Source: Asterias rubens (taxonomy: Eukaryota > Echinodermata > Asteroidea > Forcipulatida > Asteriidae). From it: a stretch of 64,000 bases of DNA. Shown here piece after piece: positions 10,501-20,500 of the stretch; position 1 is the stretch's first letter, and the number at the start of each line of letters is the position of its first letter. Made by a program: the position numbers and the translations under genes. Where the stretch lies: assembly GCF_902459465.1 (NCBI RefSeq), contig NC_047063.1, positions 9,175,343 through 9,239,342 on the forward strand, read 5' to 3'. The notes beneath the pieces were generated by a model, which searched no databases, was not told the DNA's origin, and saw only the letters and a list, made by a program, of their open reading frames with translations.

Positions 10501-11502
10501 CTTTCCACTACTTTCACGAACAACTTTTCAACTCCACTTTTAAATGTTAAGTCTGATTATGGGATAGCTTTCAGTATGGCACTACCACTTTTTCACTCAT
10601 TTTTACAAAAAGGGATATCTCATTGAGGTAAATTAGAATACTATTTCATATCGAATGAAATAGTGATTTTGTACCATTTGTCTGATGTTGTCATTATGAC
10701 TTCTTTGGTTTCACAAAATGGGATTCAGAGCGTTTGAATTTTTTGATGTACAATTTTAGATGGATTTCCTTTTAAATAAAAAAATCCTTGCAGAGTGCAG
10801 ACCAAAAAAAAGTTTGGAAAAGTTTCCGTATGGCGCCACCACTTTTCCATTTGATATGAAATAATGATAAAAAAATTATAGTATCTAATTTACCTCAATG
10901 AGATATCAATTTTTGTAAAACTGAGTGATAAAGTGGTGGCGCCGTACGGAAAGCTATCCAAAAGTTTTAAATAGAAAGATAGGCCTACTCTCATTCACAC
11001 TCTCAGTTCACACTCAGTCTCAAATGTTTTTCAAATTTTGAACGAGAAAATTAATCCCAGTTTAAGAAGTTATAAGAAAATGTTGGCTACTCGTGTGTGG
11101 ACTCTTCAAAGAGAGTACTACACAATCGGTCAAGTAGTGTTTCCTAAATTTGATAGCCGGCGGTTGCCGGCAAAAAAACAATTTTGAAACAACAATGAGT
11201 GACCAACACCAAGACCAAGTCATCAATCAATATTCAATCAGTAAACTATTAAAATTAAATGTTATGATTCAAAACTAAACCATGATTTAGAGACAACGCA
11301 AGATGTGACAACATATCTAGACGTTTAATAACGTTAACGTCTTGTTGTTGACAAGTAAACGTTATAAATCAATACAAAATTCCAAACGTATGGTGACTAA
11401 ACAATATGCACACGTGAAAATGCGCGCGCCAATAATGTTGAGTATGTTCTTGAAATTCCATCGTCAAGACTTACCCTTTTTCTTCACTTTACGACGCGGC
11501 AT
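1431..11502 (-). CDS. IFRD1: Interferon-related developmental regulator (IFRD1/IFRD2 homologue), 11 exons
   Basis: Whole gene span; the coding exons are listed separately. Joining the 11 exons gives 1287 nt, a 428-residue protein plus stop, close to vertebrate IFRD1/2 (about 440-450 aa). All junctions have GT-AG sites and matching phases. The order matches the family: short basic start MPRRKVKKKG, acidic Ser/Thr-rich segment (about 11-43), helical armadillo-like IFRD domain (about 55-300) containing GDEQALAASVG and AWTLLLSITPP, a segment rich in basic residues (about 300-330), and the conserved IFRD C-terminal domain (about 329-428) with GWVKKRQYGAFRESLGSG and the end SQAFKARTKIRSKQRDKR. Family members are nuclear/cytoplasmic transcriptional co-regulators and ribosome-associated factors (established knowledge). 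Sequence alone does not separate IFRD1 from IFRD2; invertebrates usually carry one gene. Confidence 0.95.
1620..1850 (+). mobile_element. Probable 3' tail of a LINE-type retroelement
   Basis: The stretch ends with ATTCGGCCGTTTGACCGCG, then an A-rich segment and a short reiterated ACCATA motif (TAAACCATAAACCATAACCA). Non-LTR elements of the CR1/L2 group commonly end in a short tandem repeat after a GC-rich stem. No coding sequence remains; the assignment rests on structure only. Confidence 0.35.
1895..2615. repeat. Direct repeat pair bracketing about 600 bp
   Basis: A segment containing GATTCTGATAAGATTGGT followed by a diverged CATGC...AGTGTGTG block occurs at about 1897-1955 and again at about 2555-2612. 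The copies are in direct orientation some 658 bp apart, in the last IFRD intron. The interval holds no recognised gene. Confidence 0.5.
2712..2933 (-). CDS. IFRD1: IFRD exon 10
   Basis: 222 nt, phase 0 at both ends, codons 329-402. It runs from an acceptor TTTTTTATTTAG to a donor GTAAGT. It carries most of the IFRD C-terminal domain, including IKFGPEIL, GWVKKRQYGAFRESLGSG and LRDIFGLGAP. This is the most conserved block of the protein. Confidence 0.95.
3519..3870 (-). mobile_element. LINE reverse-transcriptase C-terminal fragment (dead)
   Basis: On the minus strand the translation reads FKALHGLAPCYITDLL and later KTRLAIYRDHAFTSCAPRL, a stop codon at about 3597-3599, then NFLPDELRD and STFKHNLKTYLF. 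This is the typical C-terminal tail of non-LTR reverse transcriptases (a KALHGLAP block, a P.R....D.AF..AAP.LWN.LP block and an L..FK..LKT.LF block). The stop sits where a Trp is expected. It is a 5'-truncated, inactivated copy inside an IFRD intron. Confidence 0.85.
3947..4081 (-). CDS. IFRD1: IFRD exon 9
   Basis: 135 nt, 45 codons (284-328), phase 0 at both ends, acceptor TTTTCCCTGTAG, donor GTGAGC. It contains RGLATDSNKYRAKKDRRQQR, the conserved basic segment joining the helical-repeat region to the C-terminal domain. Confidence 0.95.
4140..4625. repeat. 172-173 bp tandem triplication including part of IFRD exon 8
   Basis: The motif AGTTAACGTACTTCATTCTG starts at 4221, 4394 and 4566, a period of 173 and 172 bp. 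Each unit includes intron sequence (CCCCTTGTTGTC...), the exon 8 donor and the 3' half of exon 8 (complement of GCTAACTCATAAAGCATAGCAA). Only the copy at 4566 is joined to the 5' half of exon 8; the other two are fragments in the intron. Confidence 0.9.
4577..4685 (-). CDS. IFRD1: IFRD exon 8
   Basis: 109 nt, codons 247(part)-283, acceptor TTTTCTTTTCCAG, donor GTACGT. It encodes HLSKLPSLLHSDDVSLRIEA followed by GESIAMLYELAREQNE, a conserved helical repeat of the family. Its 3' half and donor are copied twice further downstream in the transcript (see the tandem triplication). Confidence 0.95.
4787..4890. repeat. Short tandem repeat, GAGCGCAAAGC unit
   Basis: About four diverged copies of a unit like GAGCGCAAAGCGCGAAAACTT lie in an IFRD intron. 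Simple local reiteration; no coding potential. Confidence 0.55.
5225..5455. repeat. Palindromic repeat, CTAAGTTAGGACTAGT type ending in TTTGTAAAATCGACCCC
   Basis: A run of CCTAAGTTAGGA and GACTAGTCC motifs in both orientations ends in CTTTGTAAAATCGACCCC. A related element lies at about 45700-45840, ending CTTTGTGAAATCCACCCC. Elements ending TTTGTGAAATCGACCCC also occur at 23905-24053. It is probably a foldback element family. Confidence 0.55.
5515..5693 (-). CDS. IFRD1: IFRD exon 7
   Basis: 179 nt, codons 188-247 (last codon split), acceptor TTATATCCAG, donor GTAAGT. It encodes TVQESMDALEEVFRLSYLKG and ALSAWTLLLSITPPSRVSKL, both matching the family between the first and second halves of the helical domain. 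Confidence 0.95.
6890..6940 (-). CDS. IFRD1: IFRD exon 6 (51-nt microexon)
   Basis: 51 nt, phase 0 at both ends, codons 171-187: CALFLGLGCFLAAEDYE. The family equivalent is a Cys-rich hydrophobic helix after the QA/AR segment. Acceptor TTCTTACTCCAG, donor GTATGC. Confidence 0.9.
7010..7500 (+). mobile_element. tRNA-derived SINE split by a family C MITE
   Basis: A tRNA-like 5' half at about 7020-7053 (box A-like TATATATGGTAGAGCGTC) and a 3' half from 7444 (box B-like GGTTCAAGTCCCGCT at 7459-7473) are separated by the palindromic element at 7059-7443. The tail matches other SINE tails in the window (TTCTTGGTTCAACCC, also near 33850). Inferred as one SINE interrupted by a later insertion. Confidence 0.55.
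7059..7443. mobile_element. Family C TTAA-ended foldback MITE
   Basis: Near-perfect palindrome of about 385 bp. The right end is CGTGTTCCT plus TTAA (7440-7443); the left end is diverged (AACATGTTGCCTTGG). The central hairpin is CATTTATGGGAGTC...GGCTCCCATAAATG at about 7231-7268. It matches the copies at 40265-40626 and 49072-49434. Non-coding; the ORFs crossing it are artefacts. Confidence 0.8.
7958..8115 (-). CDS. IFRD1: IFRD exon 5
   Basis: 158 nt, codons 118(part)-170, acceptor GGTTTTTCAG, donor GTGCGT. It encodes KGDEQALAASVGTLLLIQLG, NDLRPILKATLSD and ends GRAS, the best conserved helical repeat of IFRD. The donor was chosen so that the phase fits exon 6. Confidence 0.95.
8395..8610. 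mobile_element. Truncated family D MITE
   Basis: It shares CGTCTCCCGAGACGAAAA, the CATTGTTTTACTCATTTCT block and the terminal ACAAAAAGTACCCAAACCAT plus TTAA (8607-8610) with the complete element at 987-1274. The left end is degenerate. Confidence 0.6.
9020..9200. repeat. Dispersed repeat with GGCCTTGGTGCCC and TTCCCATTGACTTTA blocks
   Basis: A related arrangement (GAAAACTTTTGAAGG..., CTTGGTGCCC, AAAATTCCAGGCCTGG) recurs at about 25325-25455 and 52765-52915. Unknown class; it makes several spurious ORFs. Confidence 0.45.
9276..9400 (-). CDS. IFRD1: IFRD exon 4
   Basis: 125 nt, codons 76(part)-118(part), acceptor GTTAATAACAG, donor GTAAGA. It encodes GRQKCLDGLKKCLTQKVLTD and ITIADCMERCIKKG. 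These align with the family segment after the region of the first predicted helix. Confidence 0.95.
9530..9629 (-). CDS. IFRD1: IFRD exon 3
   Basis: 100 nt, codons 43(part)-76(part), acceptor CTTGTGCTAG, donor GTAAAC. It encodes FEAADNVRADESDAQELLED and KIKEYIDGTTQKS, an acidic stretch leading into the first helix of the armadillo-like domain. Confidence 0.92.
9740..9835 (+). mobile_element. tRNA-derived SINE fragment
   Basis: GTCTGATCAGCAGAGTGAGG then GTTCGAATCCCGGTCGTGAC, a box B-like element, is nearly identical to the head of the longer SINE at 49850-50260. Truncated copy in an IFRD intron. Confidence 0.65.
9845..9995. repeat. Dispersed repeat with GCCTCCATGCCCCCTGGTCA block
   Basis: The order GGCGATTGCCTCCATGCCCC, TGGTCATTGCC, TGCTCCAGTAGAAATT, GGTGCCCTTTAC.AAG recurs at about 29930-30080, 31235-31310, 32600-32770 and 33260-33410, in either orientation. 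An abundant family of unknown class. Confidence 0.6.
10011..10109 (-). CDS. IFRD1: IFRD exon 2
   Basis: 99 nt, codons 10(part)-43(part), acceptor GTTTTAAAAG, donor GTATTT. It encodes GGARCGDSSEGDTEETGSMT and SSHLSEPDSIIEEG, the acidic Ser-rich low-complexity N-terminal part typical of the family. Confidence is slightly lower because this region is poorly conserved, but both phases fit. Confidence 0.85.
10565..10960. mobile_element. Family E foldback element (two units)
   Basis: Two inverted-repeat units. The ends are CCGTATGGCGCCACCACTTT and its complement, the inner part TGGTACC-like or AATTTACCTCAATGAGATAT. Complete units lie at 18116-18245 and about 56430-56525. No TTAA ends. Probably two overlapping insertions in IFRD intron 1. 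Confidence 0.7.
11475..11502 (-). CDS. IFRD1: IFRD exon 1 (start codon)
   Basis: 28 coding nt, ATG at 11500-11502, donor GTAAGT at 11474-11469. It encodes MPRRKVKKK plus the first base of Gly-10, comparable to the short basic N-terminus of IFRD1. The ATG is chosen because the phase joins exon 2 and no coding exon is needed upstream. Confidence 0.85.
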
Positions 11503-13667
11503 CTCACTAGAAACTGCCTAGTATTATCTTGAAAAGACCTTATCTCAGGATATAAGTAGATTTTGTATATTCCAAGAGTTTTTACTACGAAAATATGTCT
11601 TAAAAATAAGCATTTGTTTGGGTGTTGTTGCTTGTCGTAGACTCATATTGTGTTTTGACCATATGCGGCCTTTATGCGGACCGCGTATGAATGTACGTAC
11701 ACAAAACACATCATGTGGATCATGCATTCGTGACGTCATTAAATGTTTTGCCTTTGACCTTACCCCATACCTTGCATTCCCATTTAATTCCCTGTGAAGT
11801 GAGCGCTTTGCAATGGGAGTGGTTTTCCGTTTTTAGGTACGGGGTAAAACATAACACGGTATTTCGCAATAAAGTGTAGAATACGTGCGATCGGCAAACA
11901 AGCTATTTTGAGAACCTGCTTGCGTCACCATTTTTTTTCTTTCGCCTCCTAATTATTTTGAGCCGTCACGAGTAATTTTTGGTTCGTTTCAAGAGTAGCT
12001 CCATATTTAAAGTTCAATATTAATAGAAAACGCCGGCCGCCCGCGCCCGAGACAGGAATTAATGATTGTAAGGGGGCTCCCGTAGCTATTTCTACCTCCA
12101 TGCCGTAACTAAGGGGACATGCACCCGCCCGTTCCCGCCCCCCCCCCCCCCCACCCTCCCCCAGCGCCTGCATTTTTTTTCTGTAGGCCATATCTACGTC
12201 AAAATTGCCATCCTCAAAAAAATTCCGATGTTTCTTTAAGGATTACCTTTCTTGAAACGATTTGATTTGGGGGGGGGGGCGGTGGCGGCCGGCTGTACAT
12301 GAAAATTGCCACCGCCGTAGTGTTTTTCAATGCATTGGGGAGACATTATTTTTATTTTCATGTACATAACTTGTTTTTGCACACAATGTGACCCTTTGCA
12401 CCCCCCCCCCCAGATTCTGTGCTGTATGTGTCCCCCCCCCCCCCTTCCCGACCCGTGTGAATCTGTCAATCCCACCATGGAAGAATACATTTATTCCTCC
12501 ATGATCCCACATAAGCGTCTGTGTACGTTTGGTGATGGCAATAAAAACACGTGTAGTACAGAGCAGCTTTGTAAAGTAATGCTTTTTTTTTTACATTGTA
12601 TATCTCGAAAAATCGGTTTGGAAGGCGCTCACTTTTTTATCCCCAAAACTTCTAGGATTATAGGGATTTAGTCATAATTCGATCTTCCCTAGGCGTGCGT
12701 GGACATCGTTCCGGAATCCTCGATTGACGTCACGAACAGCGCCCTCTCGGGTCGGGTTTATTTTCAAATTTGTAAATAACATGGAAACTATTTTATTTTA
12801 AACCTTAGTTAATTGTTTATTCATATTCCACTCGTCAAAACACATATTTTCGTGACAAAAGCTTTATTTTGACAAAATACCACTTCCAGGTGACTTTAAA
12901 AAAAACGACCACATTTTGAATATAAGTTTTCATGGTATTGTATACACCTAGTACAATGTATACAGAATTAAAACAATCCCCGAAGGTGTTGTGTGAAGAA
13001 GTTTCGTGATAGCGCCCTCTTTTGACTAACTTTCCTTCAGGTATTGAACGCGACATTCATCGGTCTATAATATTGCGATGTTTTTTCATTTACACCCATA
13101 GAGCTATGACTAGAGCGCTAACGTGCTCTGCGTTTTGAAGCCACCCTGGGCGCAGACATGTTTGATGTGTTGCGTGAATTCGGAATTTTAAGAGAACACA
13201 CATTGCCGCGATTATTTTACATTCTGCGTGTGCGTATCACTGATCTGTCAGTGGTGCGTATACGTACGCAACTGTCCACTCGCGTACGTCCGCGCTACGA
13301 AAACAGTAACTTCGACTTGGTTGCCGTACTAAAAAAAGGTAAACGCGCCTTTTAATCATGACGCACATGACGCTCGCAGTTTGTGATGCGCTTATCAGCA
13401 GATTGTGCGTTCACATTTACTGCATTTTTTGCTTCGATGGCACATAACAAAGAACAGACGCACGATCATGCAAATAGCCGTACAAAATTTCAAGCTATTG
13501 TAATGGTTTGTACATAAACATGGATGCGCCCACACGGTTTCAAAACCTTGGTGCGTGTATAACCATGGAGGAAGTCCTCCATGGTATAACGGGGTGTTAG
13601 CGCTCAAGTCAATATATACAGCTCTATGCTTAAACCGAATCATAGCCCTATAATACAAAGAACTCAA

Positions 13668-14112
13668 ATCTTACCTGCAACAGGCCACTAATTTCAACAG
13701 ATTCACATTCCATGCTGGCGGCATACATTTTTCTGCGGTGGGTTTTTGTCGTCATATATTCTTCACAAATCCGTAATTTTCGTGAAATAATGCAGCTGCC
13801 ATCGTTAAAAAATTCCCGTTTTGATCGTTTTCTCACAGTGTTGTGTGCTGCCGTGCGCGCGTACGCGTACACTCACACGATCGCGTGCAAGACGCAAGAT
13901 GCCAGCAAGACGCACGAATTCTTTGCCACCGTATCTTGACTGCACAGCGTTAACACACAAACGCAACGCAAGTTTGCACGTCGTACGTCTTGCATCTTGC
14001 GTACACACGGCAGACTGTGAGAATACGAACAAAAATTAATGTGAATTTCTTGAGCTACACTATTTCGTGAAAATGAATCTGTTGAATTAGTGGTTTCTTG
14101 CAGGTAAGATGT
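13668..14112. mobile_element. CpG-rich foldback element
   Basis: Arms: 13668-13706 (ATCTTACCTGCAACAGGCCA then CTAATTTCAACAGATTCA) and 14073-14112 (TGAATCTGTTGAATTAGTGG, ...TTGCAGGTAAGAT), imperfect inverted repeats. The core is rich in CG-containing words such as GCACGTCGTACGTCTTGC and GCGCGCGTACGCGTAC. The ORFs on both strands are by-products of the symmetry. Confidence 0.7.
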
Positions 14113-14276
14113 TATGAAGCTTTGAAAAATTTCCGCTCCAGAAATGGACCCTGATATCCAGGACGTCACTGTAGTATAAAACGAAACAACAAGTGTAAGG
14201 CCGCCAGGGCTAGCCTAATCATATCAGAACATACCACTTGCTTACTTATGAAATGTTGGCCGGTTCTGTTTCTGTA

Positions 14277-14666
14277 TTAAAGGCAGTGGACACTATTGGT
14301 AATTACTCAAAATAATTATCATCATAAAACCTTACTTGATTACAAGTAATAATGGGGAGAGGTTGATGGTATAAAACATTGTGAGAAACAGCTCCCCCTG
14401 AAGTGACGTAGTTTTCGAGAAAGAAGTAATTTTCCACGAATTTGATTTCGAGACCTCAAGTTTAGAATTTGAGGTCTCGAAATCAAGCATCAGAAAGCAC
14501 ACAACTTTGTGACACAAGGTTTTTTGTTTTCATTATTATCTCGCAAATTCGACGACCGATTGAGCTAAAATTGTCACAGGTTTGTTATTTTATGCATAAT
14601 GTTGAGATACACCAACTGTGAGTACTAGTCTTTGACAATTACCGATATATTGTCCACTGTCTTTAA
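14277..14666. mobile_element. Complete family A TTAA-ended MITE
   Basis: TTAA at 14277-14280 and 14663-14666; terminal repeats AGGCAGTGGACACTATTGGT / ATATTGTCCACTGTCT. The centre is a palindrome, GATTTCGAGACCTCAAGTTT and its complement, at about 14442-14485. Total 390 bp. Full-length reference copy of the family, together with 27418-27803. Confidence 0.85.
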
Positions 14667-15290
14667 AGCAATACCCAGCCTTTGTTTTTGTGGTTGCAGG
14701 CTTTTGGTGGTGATGTCTTGCCTCGCCTTACATGGGGATGTACCTCTGGGACTCCCCGTTCGCATCCCACCAGAGAGACACTATTAGACCATGGGATGGG
14801 TATTGAAAAGGGGCCTATTTGGGGGGTTTCGTGGTCCCCATCTCCGGACCGCATCAAATTTGACGCACAAGGGTTTTCAATGGTACTGAATCCGAATTTG
14901 GTTGTTGCTAAGCTCTAAAACTGCACAGTTCGTGAACAGACCAATGTTTGGGTCATTTTAGGTCAAAAACAGTATTTTTTGACAACCTCTGTAATCACTG
15001 GGACTATTGACCAATCGTTCACGGCAGTGAAAGAACCTTTTCCAAGTGTTTAATGTGAACGAAGTAAATTTTCCCCTTTTCTGTCGGATTACATGCAAAG
15101 GCCTACAACAAAAAAACATGATTTTTATTCATTGAACCTCAAGTTCAAGTTGCCATTTGTTTTTCGTTGCTAAGATGTGCGTGTGTTAAATTTTGTATTA
15201 TCACACGCGCGGCCGAGTTATGGGACGCAGACGCACTATTTTGTTCGTATTTCCACTCGCGCTTGTGTGATAACTAATCTTTATAGACCT

Positions 15291-15582
15291 TTCTTTTGTT
15301 GATAAACAAACCGCCTTGGTTGGCATGGTCGGCCGAATGTTAGTAAATCATTAAATCGTAAAAACAGATGTTTTAACAAAATTCAACATTTTCTTCAAAC
15401 TTTCAATTAAATAAAATACCTCTCATAATTAGTTGTTTTGTTTTAAACAAAATGAACAAAATGTGGTTCATTGTTACAAAAAAATATCGATCTTTTCTTG
15501 ATTTGCACATATGGCTTTCCATAGTTTTCCAATCTGGGTGGCAAAAACTCGGGCTGTGACGTTGCAAAAGAAAGGTCTATAA
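15291..15582. mobile_element. Inverted-repeat element, TTATAGACCTTTCTTTTG ends
   Basis: TTATAGACCTTTCTTTTG at 15291-15308 is matched by the complement CAAAAGAAAGGTCTATAA at 15565-15582. The perfect 18-bp terminal repeats enclose about 255 bp without coding capacity. The family is not seen elsewhere in this window. Confidence 0.7.
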
Positions 15583-17439
15583 TTTTGTCGAACGAGCCTG
15601 TTAATCGGCATCCTTTTATTCAGGGGTTTGAAGAATTACACTGTATGTTATAACGGTACAGTGTGGGAACGAAACACGATAATGCTTCGAATGCCGTCAC
15701 CCACATCGCAGGCTTCCGAGGATTTTTAGATCACTATTTGTCGCCGTAATTGTTTCTTTTCGGGATACGGTTCAGGATTTTCGCCAAGCAACATAAGAAA
15801 TGGATGTTCTGTATTTTATTTCATACCTACATACAAAAATCGCGTGGTCCAAAAGTGGGGGTTCCGGCTTTGAACAGTTCTAGCGATCATCCCATGGTCT
15901 ATAATAATTATGTGAATTGGGTTTTCAGTCCCTATCTTGACTGCATGGGTTTTGTCTGTGGAATAATTTCTTCATCATGTTCTCTTCTTCACGTTTGGCT
16001 CTAATTAGATCAATAGCACATCATTCTGTCGTCTTCATAAGTCGGGCTCGGGTATGGCTTCCCCTTGCAGCACGGCTGCAAGAAATTGTTGATCTTCCAA
16101 GATGCAATTGGGCTCTAGCTGGTGTTATTTGAAAGATTCCCCCGAAGATTCTGAAAAATGTCAGTCTAGGCCTACACACAGTGTGCAAACAATATTAGCT
16201 TTAGCATGATATCACTCGTGAATGAGCTGATTATGTACACAAAAAATAATAATTTGAAGGACCCTGTCGTCCACTTTCAGGAGATGAAGTTTTACTTGGA
16301 CATTCACGGGGAGTCGCTTGGTCATTGGAATCGCGTGATCTTTGAGAGGGTCGATATGGGTGGACTGATCAACAGACGGCGGTCAATAGCCTGGTCTCCA
16401 AGGCCGGCCCCGCTCGTTGTCTCAAAAGATAACACTTAGCCCCCAATCACATTGTTTTTTGTTTGTTTTTCCATTTAGTATAAAATCATCAAACTTCAAA
16501 ATTAGTGGTTTCTGTGCCTCTGCTACAGTGGCGTGGAAGGGCCCAAGATCATCAGTTTAATTACTAGTGACTAAACTATAAAGTTGTTCGTTGAATATTT
16601 AGGGCAGAAAAAACCCGAGTGAAAACCATTGTGAATGGCCTTTGAAAACAATCTGGTTCATTGCTCTTCTGAGTGTTTGGATTTGTATTATTTGCCATGC
16701 AATGTAATTTTTGGGACGGGTGGTGGTGTACGGGTCACAACCAATATTTCGAGGGGGCGGGGAATCGACTATTGAATTGACTGTTCTGTACGTGCCTCAA
16801 CTGAAGGGGCGAGAGGAAAAATCGCCCAGCTCGGCCTTGGAGGGCCGACCTTGTCTGGGGATACCGGATGGGGTGACCGGTGAAATCCATCGATTTTGCT
16901 GCTATGTTTGTTGCTATACATAGCCTATAATAATGGGATGTTTTCGTCAAGAGCCTTTAATAGGCACACACGGACGGGCAGAGGAAAAAGTACATCCAAC
17001 TTTTTAAAACTCCTTCTATTATACGAAAAATAAATTATGATTCATCCTTTCTCGCGCATGTTTGTTCATCAGGGATAATAATAATATTGTTAAAAATCGT
17101 TCGATTTCGCTGCATGTCTTGTTCTTTGAGGAGGGCCATAAGCACAAAAACCTGCTTAGCCCAGGAAAATCTTGCTAAGCAAAAAAACCCAAGCCATCAC
17201 AAGTTTACATTATTGCAACCGGTGCCCCACTAATTTTTTGCTTAGCAGAGAATTTTGTGCATGGCTCAGTGACCCGCCAAACTTTACTTTTGACACGAAC
17301 TGTATGGCGGTCAGTATGTGCGCACACGCGCAGACGATCGACATCACAAACTACACGTTCGTATTTTTTGTTTTATTTTCAACACACCAAAAATTAATTC
17401 AGTACACACACACCGCCGACCGACTGTCCGCGAGCCGTC

Positions 17440-17587
17440 ATGGCGGAACGCCGTTCGCGGTCTAGAAACCGCGATTTAGCTTGGGAATTTCGCCAATTTA
17501 GCGGCCTCTCCAAGCATTTAAAGAAGATTATATATGACTCTAACGTCTCCCTTGCAGAACTGAGGACTTGTGGTCATTTTGAAGACG
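17440..17587 (+). CDS. DSTYK: DSTYK exon 1 (start)
   Basis: 148 nt, ATG at 17440 in a CGTCATGG context, donor GTAAGG at 17588. It encodes [20 protein letters not shown] and [20 protein letters not shown]. The family N-terminus is weakly conserved, but the helical R.L...F..... LG.L...L pattern fits, and the phase (one base left over) joins exon 2 exactly. It is separated from exon 2 by a 7.9-kb intron. Confidence 0.75.
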
Positions 17588-20500
17588 GTAAGGGGGAAGA
17601 AATGCAGAAGTTTGTTTATGTTTTTTATGTCTTATATGAGTTTTTTTGGTGTTGGTGAATTGTGTCTGTTTTACTTTTAAGTCCGTATGTTTTGGTTCAC
17701 ATGACCTCCACCCATGTGCAATAAATAGCTAGCTGTGTGGCATGACTGGCGTTATTTTGTTGTTTTGCTTCGCGACTTACAAATAATGTTCTCTTTAAGT
17801 TTACCCATGTGGGATTATTTTCAGTAAACAAAGTATTATTTAATAATTTGTTTTGTCAATGAAACTTCATTTTGGAAAGTGGGGAAACTTCAATTTGGAA
17901 AGTGGGTCAGGCCCTCTAGTCTAGTCTGGGCGGCCTACTCTTCTAACTGCCTGCCTGCATACAGAGCCCCAACAAAACAAAATGTTTGGGCAAAAGTCGG
18001 CGAGTCCAACCAGTCAGTTGTTGGGACCCGGGTCTCGTAACTCTGACTTTGTTTGGACACCCATATTATGTGTGTACTTGAATATAAGTTGTTTTCTCAT
18101 TGACAACAAACAGAGGAAAAGTTTCCGCATGGCGCCACCACTTTTTCATTCGATATGAAATAATATAGTATCTAATTTACCTCATTGATATATCCCTTTT
18201 TGTAAAAATGAGTGAAAAAGTGGTGGCGCCATACGGAAAGTTATCCCAAACAGATTTGAACTGTTTCACTGGGATGGGGGAAAAAAAAGCTCAGTTTGAG
18301 CATGAAGGTAGAAAGTTGAGGTACGGAAGGCTTAACAAATGCAGTAGCAATATTCAGGGTGTTCAAGTGTTGGTCTTCAATAAAGTACAGGGTTTGCAGT
18401 GCCTTTTGTCATAAATTAAACCATTGAAACATGACCACAGGAACTTCATTAAACAGATGCAAGCGGTCCTACTACTTGCCATCAACTCGCTGACCTGCCG
18501 TCAACTCATGTTCGTGCCGTCAACTCATTAAATTTACAGAACAAATTTTATAAATGGGGCATGGAAGTGTTAAAGGCACTGTACACGTTTGATAATTGTC
18601 AAAGACAGTGTCATCACTTGGTGTATCCCATCATAACCAAAAAATAACAAGCCTGTGAAAATTTGGGATCATTTGGTCATCGAAGTTGCGAGAACATGAT
18701 GAAAGAAAAAACACCCTTGTTGGACGAATTTGTTTGCTTCCGATACGAATAAAAGACTTCTAGCTAGAAGTGTTTTATTATTTTAGTGAGAAATTTCCTC
18801 TTTCTCAAAAACTGCGTTACTTCAGAGGGAGTCGTTTCCCACAATGTTTTATACTACCAACAGCTCTCCAAAAATCCAATGCTCGTTACCAAGTAAGATT
18901 TTAAGTTAACATTTGTTTTGAGTAATTACCAAATGTGTACCTTCCCTTTAAGTCTGGGCTAAACTACATTTTCTCATAGTTTTTGGTAAAATTTCATTTT
19001 ACAAAAATGACTGTGTGTTGAAAAAAAAATAGTACAAATCATTGACATCTTGGGCCAAGACTAATCCATGTGAAAAAGCAAGACGGGGGCCGACGGTTTT
19101 GCTTTTTGGAATAATTTTTTCTCGAGAAAAAACCCTAAATTTGTATTCCGAAATGTAATCTAATCCTTACGCGAATTCTCTTTTAGCTATAATACTTTTG
19201 TGGAATTTAATGTATATTGGAGGAGTTGACGGCGCGTCGACGGCACACGTGAGTTGACGGCGAGTTAACGGCAAGTAGTAGGACCCGATGCAAGTGTTTC
19301 TGCAATCTGCCACATTGACTACAGTACACCACAACATGCACAGAAATTCCCATACTAGTTTAAAGCAATCGCACAACATCGGTAAACAGTATTGTCCAAA
19401 GGCCCACATTTCATGTATCACAACTGATATATAAAATAACAAACCTGTGAAAATTTACAATACAATACAATACAATACAATAATCTTTATTATATCCCAA
19501 AAAGGGTAATTCAAATGCTCGCATACAGTAAAAACATTGACACATTGAAAACATTACAAAACAGACAATGGCTATATACAATTACAAGAAAAAACACTAA
19601 AAAGCGATAAGAAAAATACCGGAGTCTGGGCGATAAGTTTATAATAAACTTTTGAAATTGAGAAAAAAAACACTGGAAGACCTACAATCTGATGTATATA
19701 ATGAAAATAAGAATGGAGCAAGAACCGTACCTTGTGGAGCACCAGTATTCGAATAAATCAAACTAGATTGTGTGCCAGCAGCATTAATTTTAACATACTG
19801 AGAACGATTTGTCAAGTAATTTAAAATCCAGGACAATAGAGACTTAGGTACATCACAGTGGTTTAGTAGTTTCTGAATTAGTACATGAGGCTGAATAGTG
19901 TTAAATGCTGACGAGAAATAAAAAAACATCACTCTAGCTGAACTATTAGAGCGAACCTGTTCTAAGTGAGCATATAATTTATCTAACACTGTTAAAATAG
20001 CCAGATACAAAATCAAACAAAACATTCTTAAACAGTTTTTCACACACTTTCATTGGTATGGCTGTTAAGGCCACTGGCCGGAGATGATTCATGCATGTAA
20101 CACTAGAATGCTTAGGTATAGGAATAATACAAGAGCATTTCCAAAGTTGTGGAATAGAACGGGTACTAAAAGACAAGTTAAAATAAAGGTTAAAATTCTA
20201 GAAAGCTGACCCGAACATGATTGTAAAAGCTTTGCGGAAATTCCATCCGGTCCGGCTGCCTTAGATGTATTCAGTTTTTTAAACTGACGGCAAACTTCTT
20301 GTTCAGAAACACTTAGCTCATAGGGATCTAAATCTTGTTGAAGTACATCATGAAGGTTATCAATTTCTTTATGAAAATCATATTTATCAAAATGGTTATA
20401 AAACTCATTCAACTTATTAGCATACTCAACTGATGTGTCTGGTAATTGGCTACTTTTTCTGATCTATTTGAATAGCCACTCATGAGTTTCATTCCCTCCC

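Larger units (their letters stand above)
11503..17439. other. Divergent intergenic region between IFRD and DSTYK
   Basis: About 5.9 kb with no conserved exon recognised. Promoters and 5' UTRs of the two divergent genes must lie at its ends. It contains poly-C/poly-G runs (12138-12153, 12270-12280, 12403-12413, 12434-12445), a 445-bp CpG-rich foldback (13668-14112), a family A MITE (14277-14666) and an inverted-repeat element (15291-15582). Confidence 0.5.

Noticed and set aside
13158..14169. Cluster of overlapping ORFs on both strands
   Set aside because: Caused by stop-poor CpG-rich sequence and foldback symmetry; no conserved domain and no start or splice logic.
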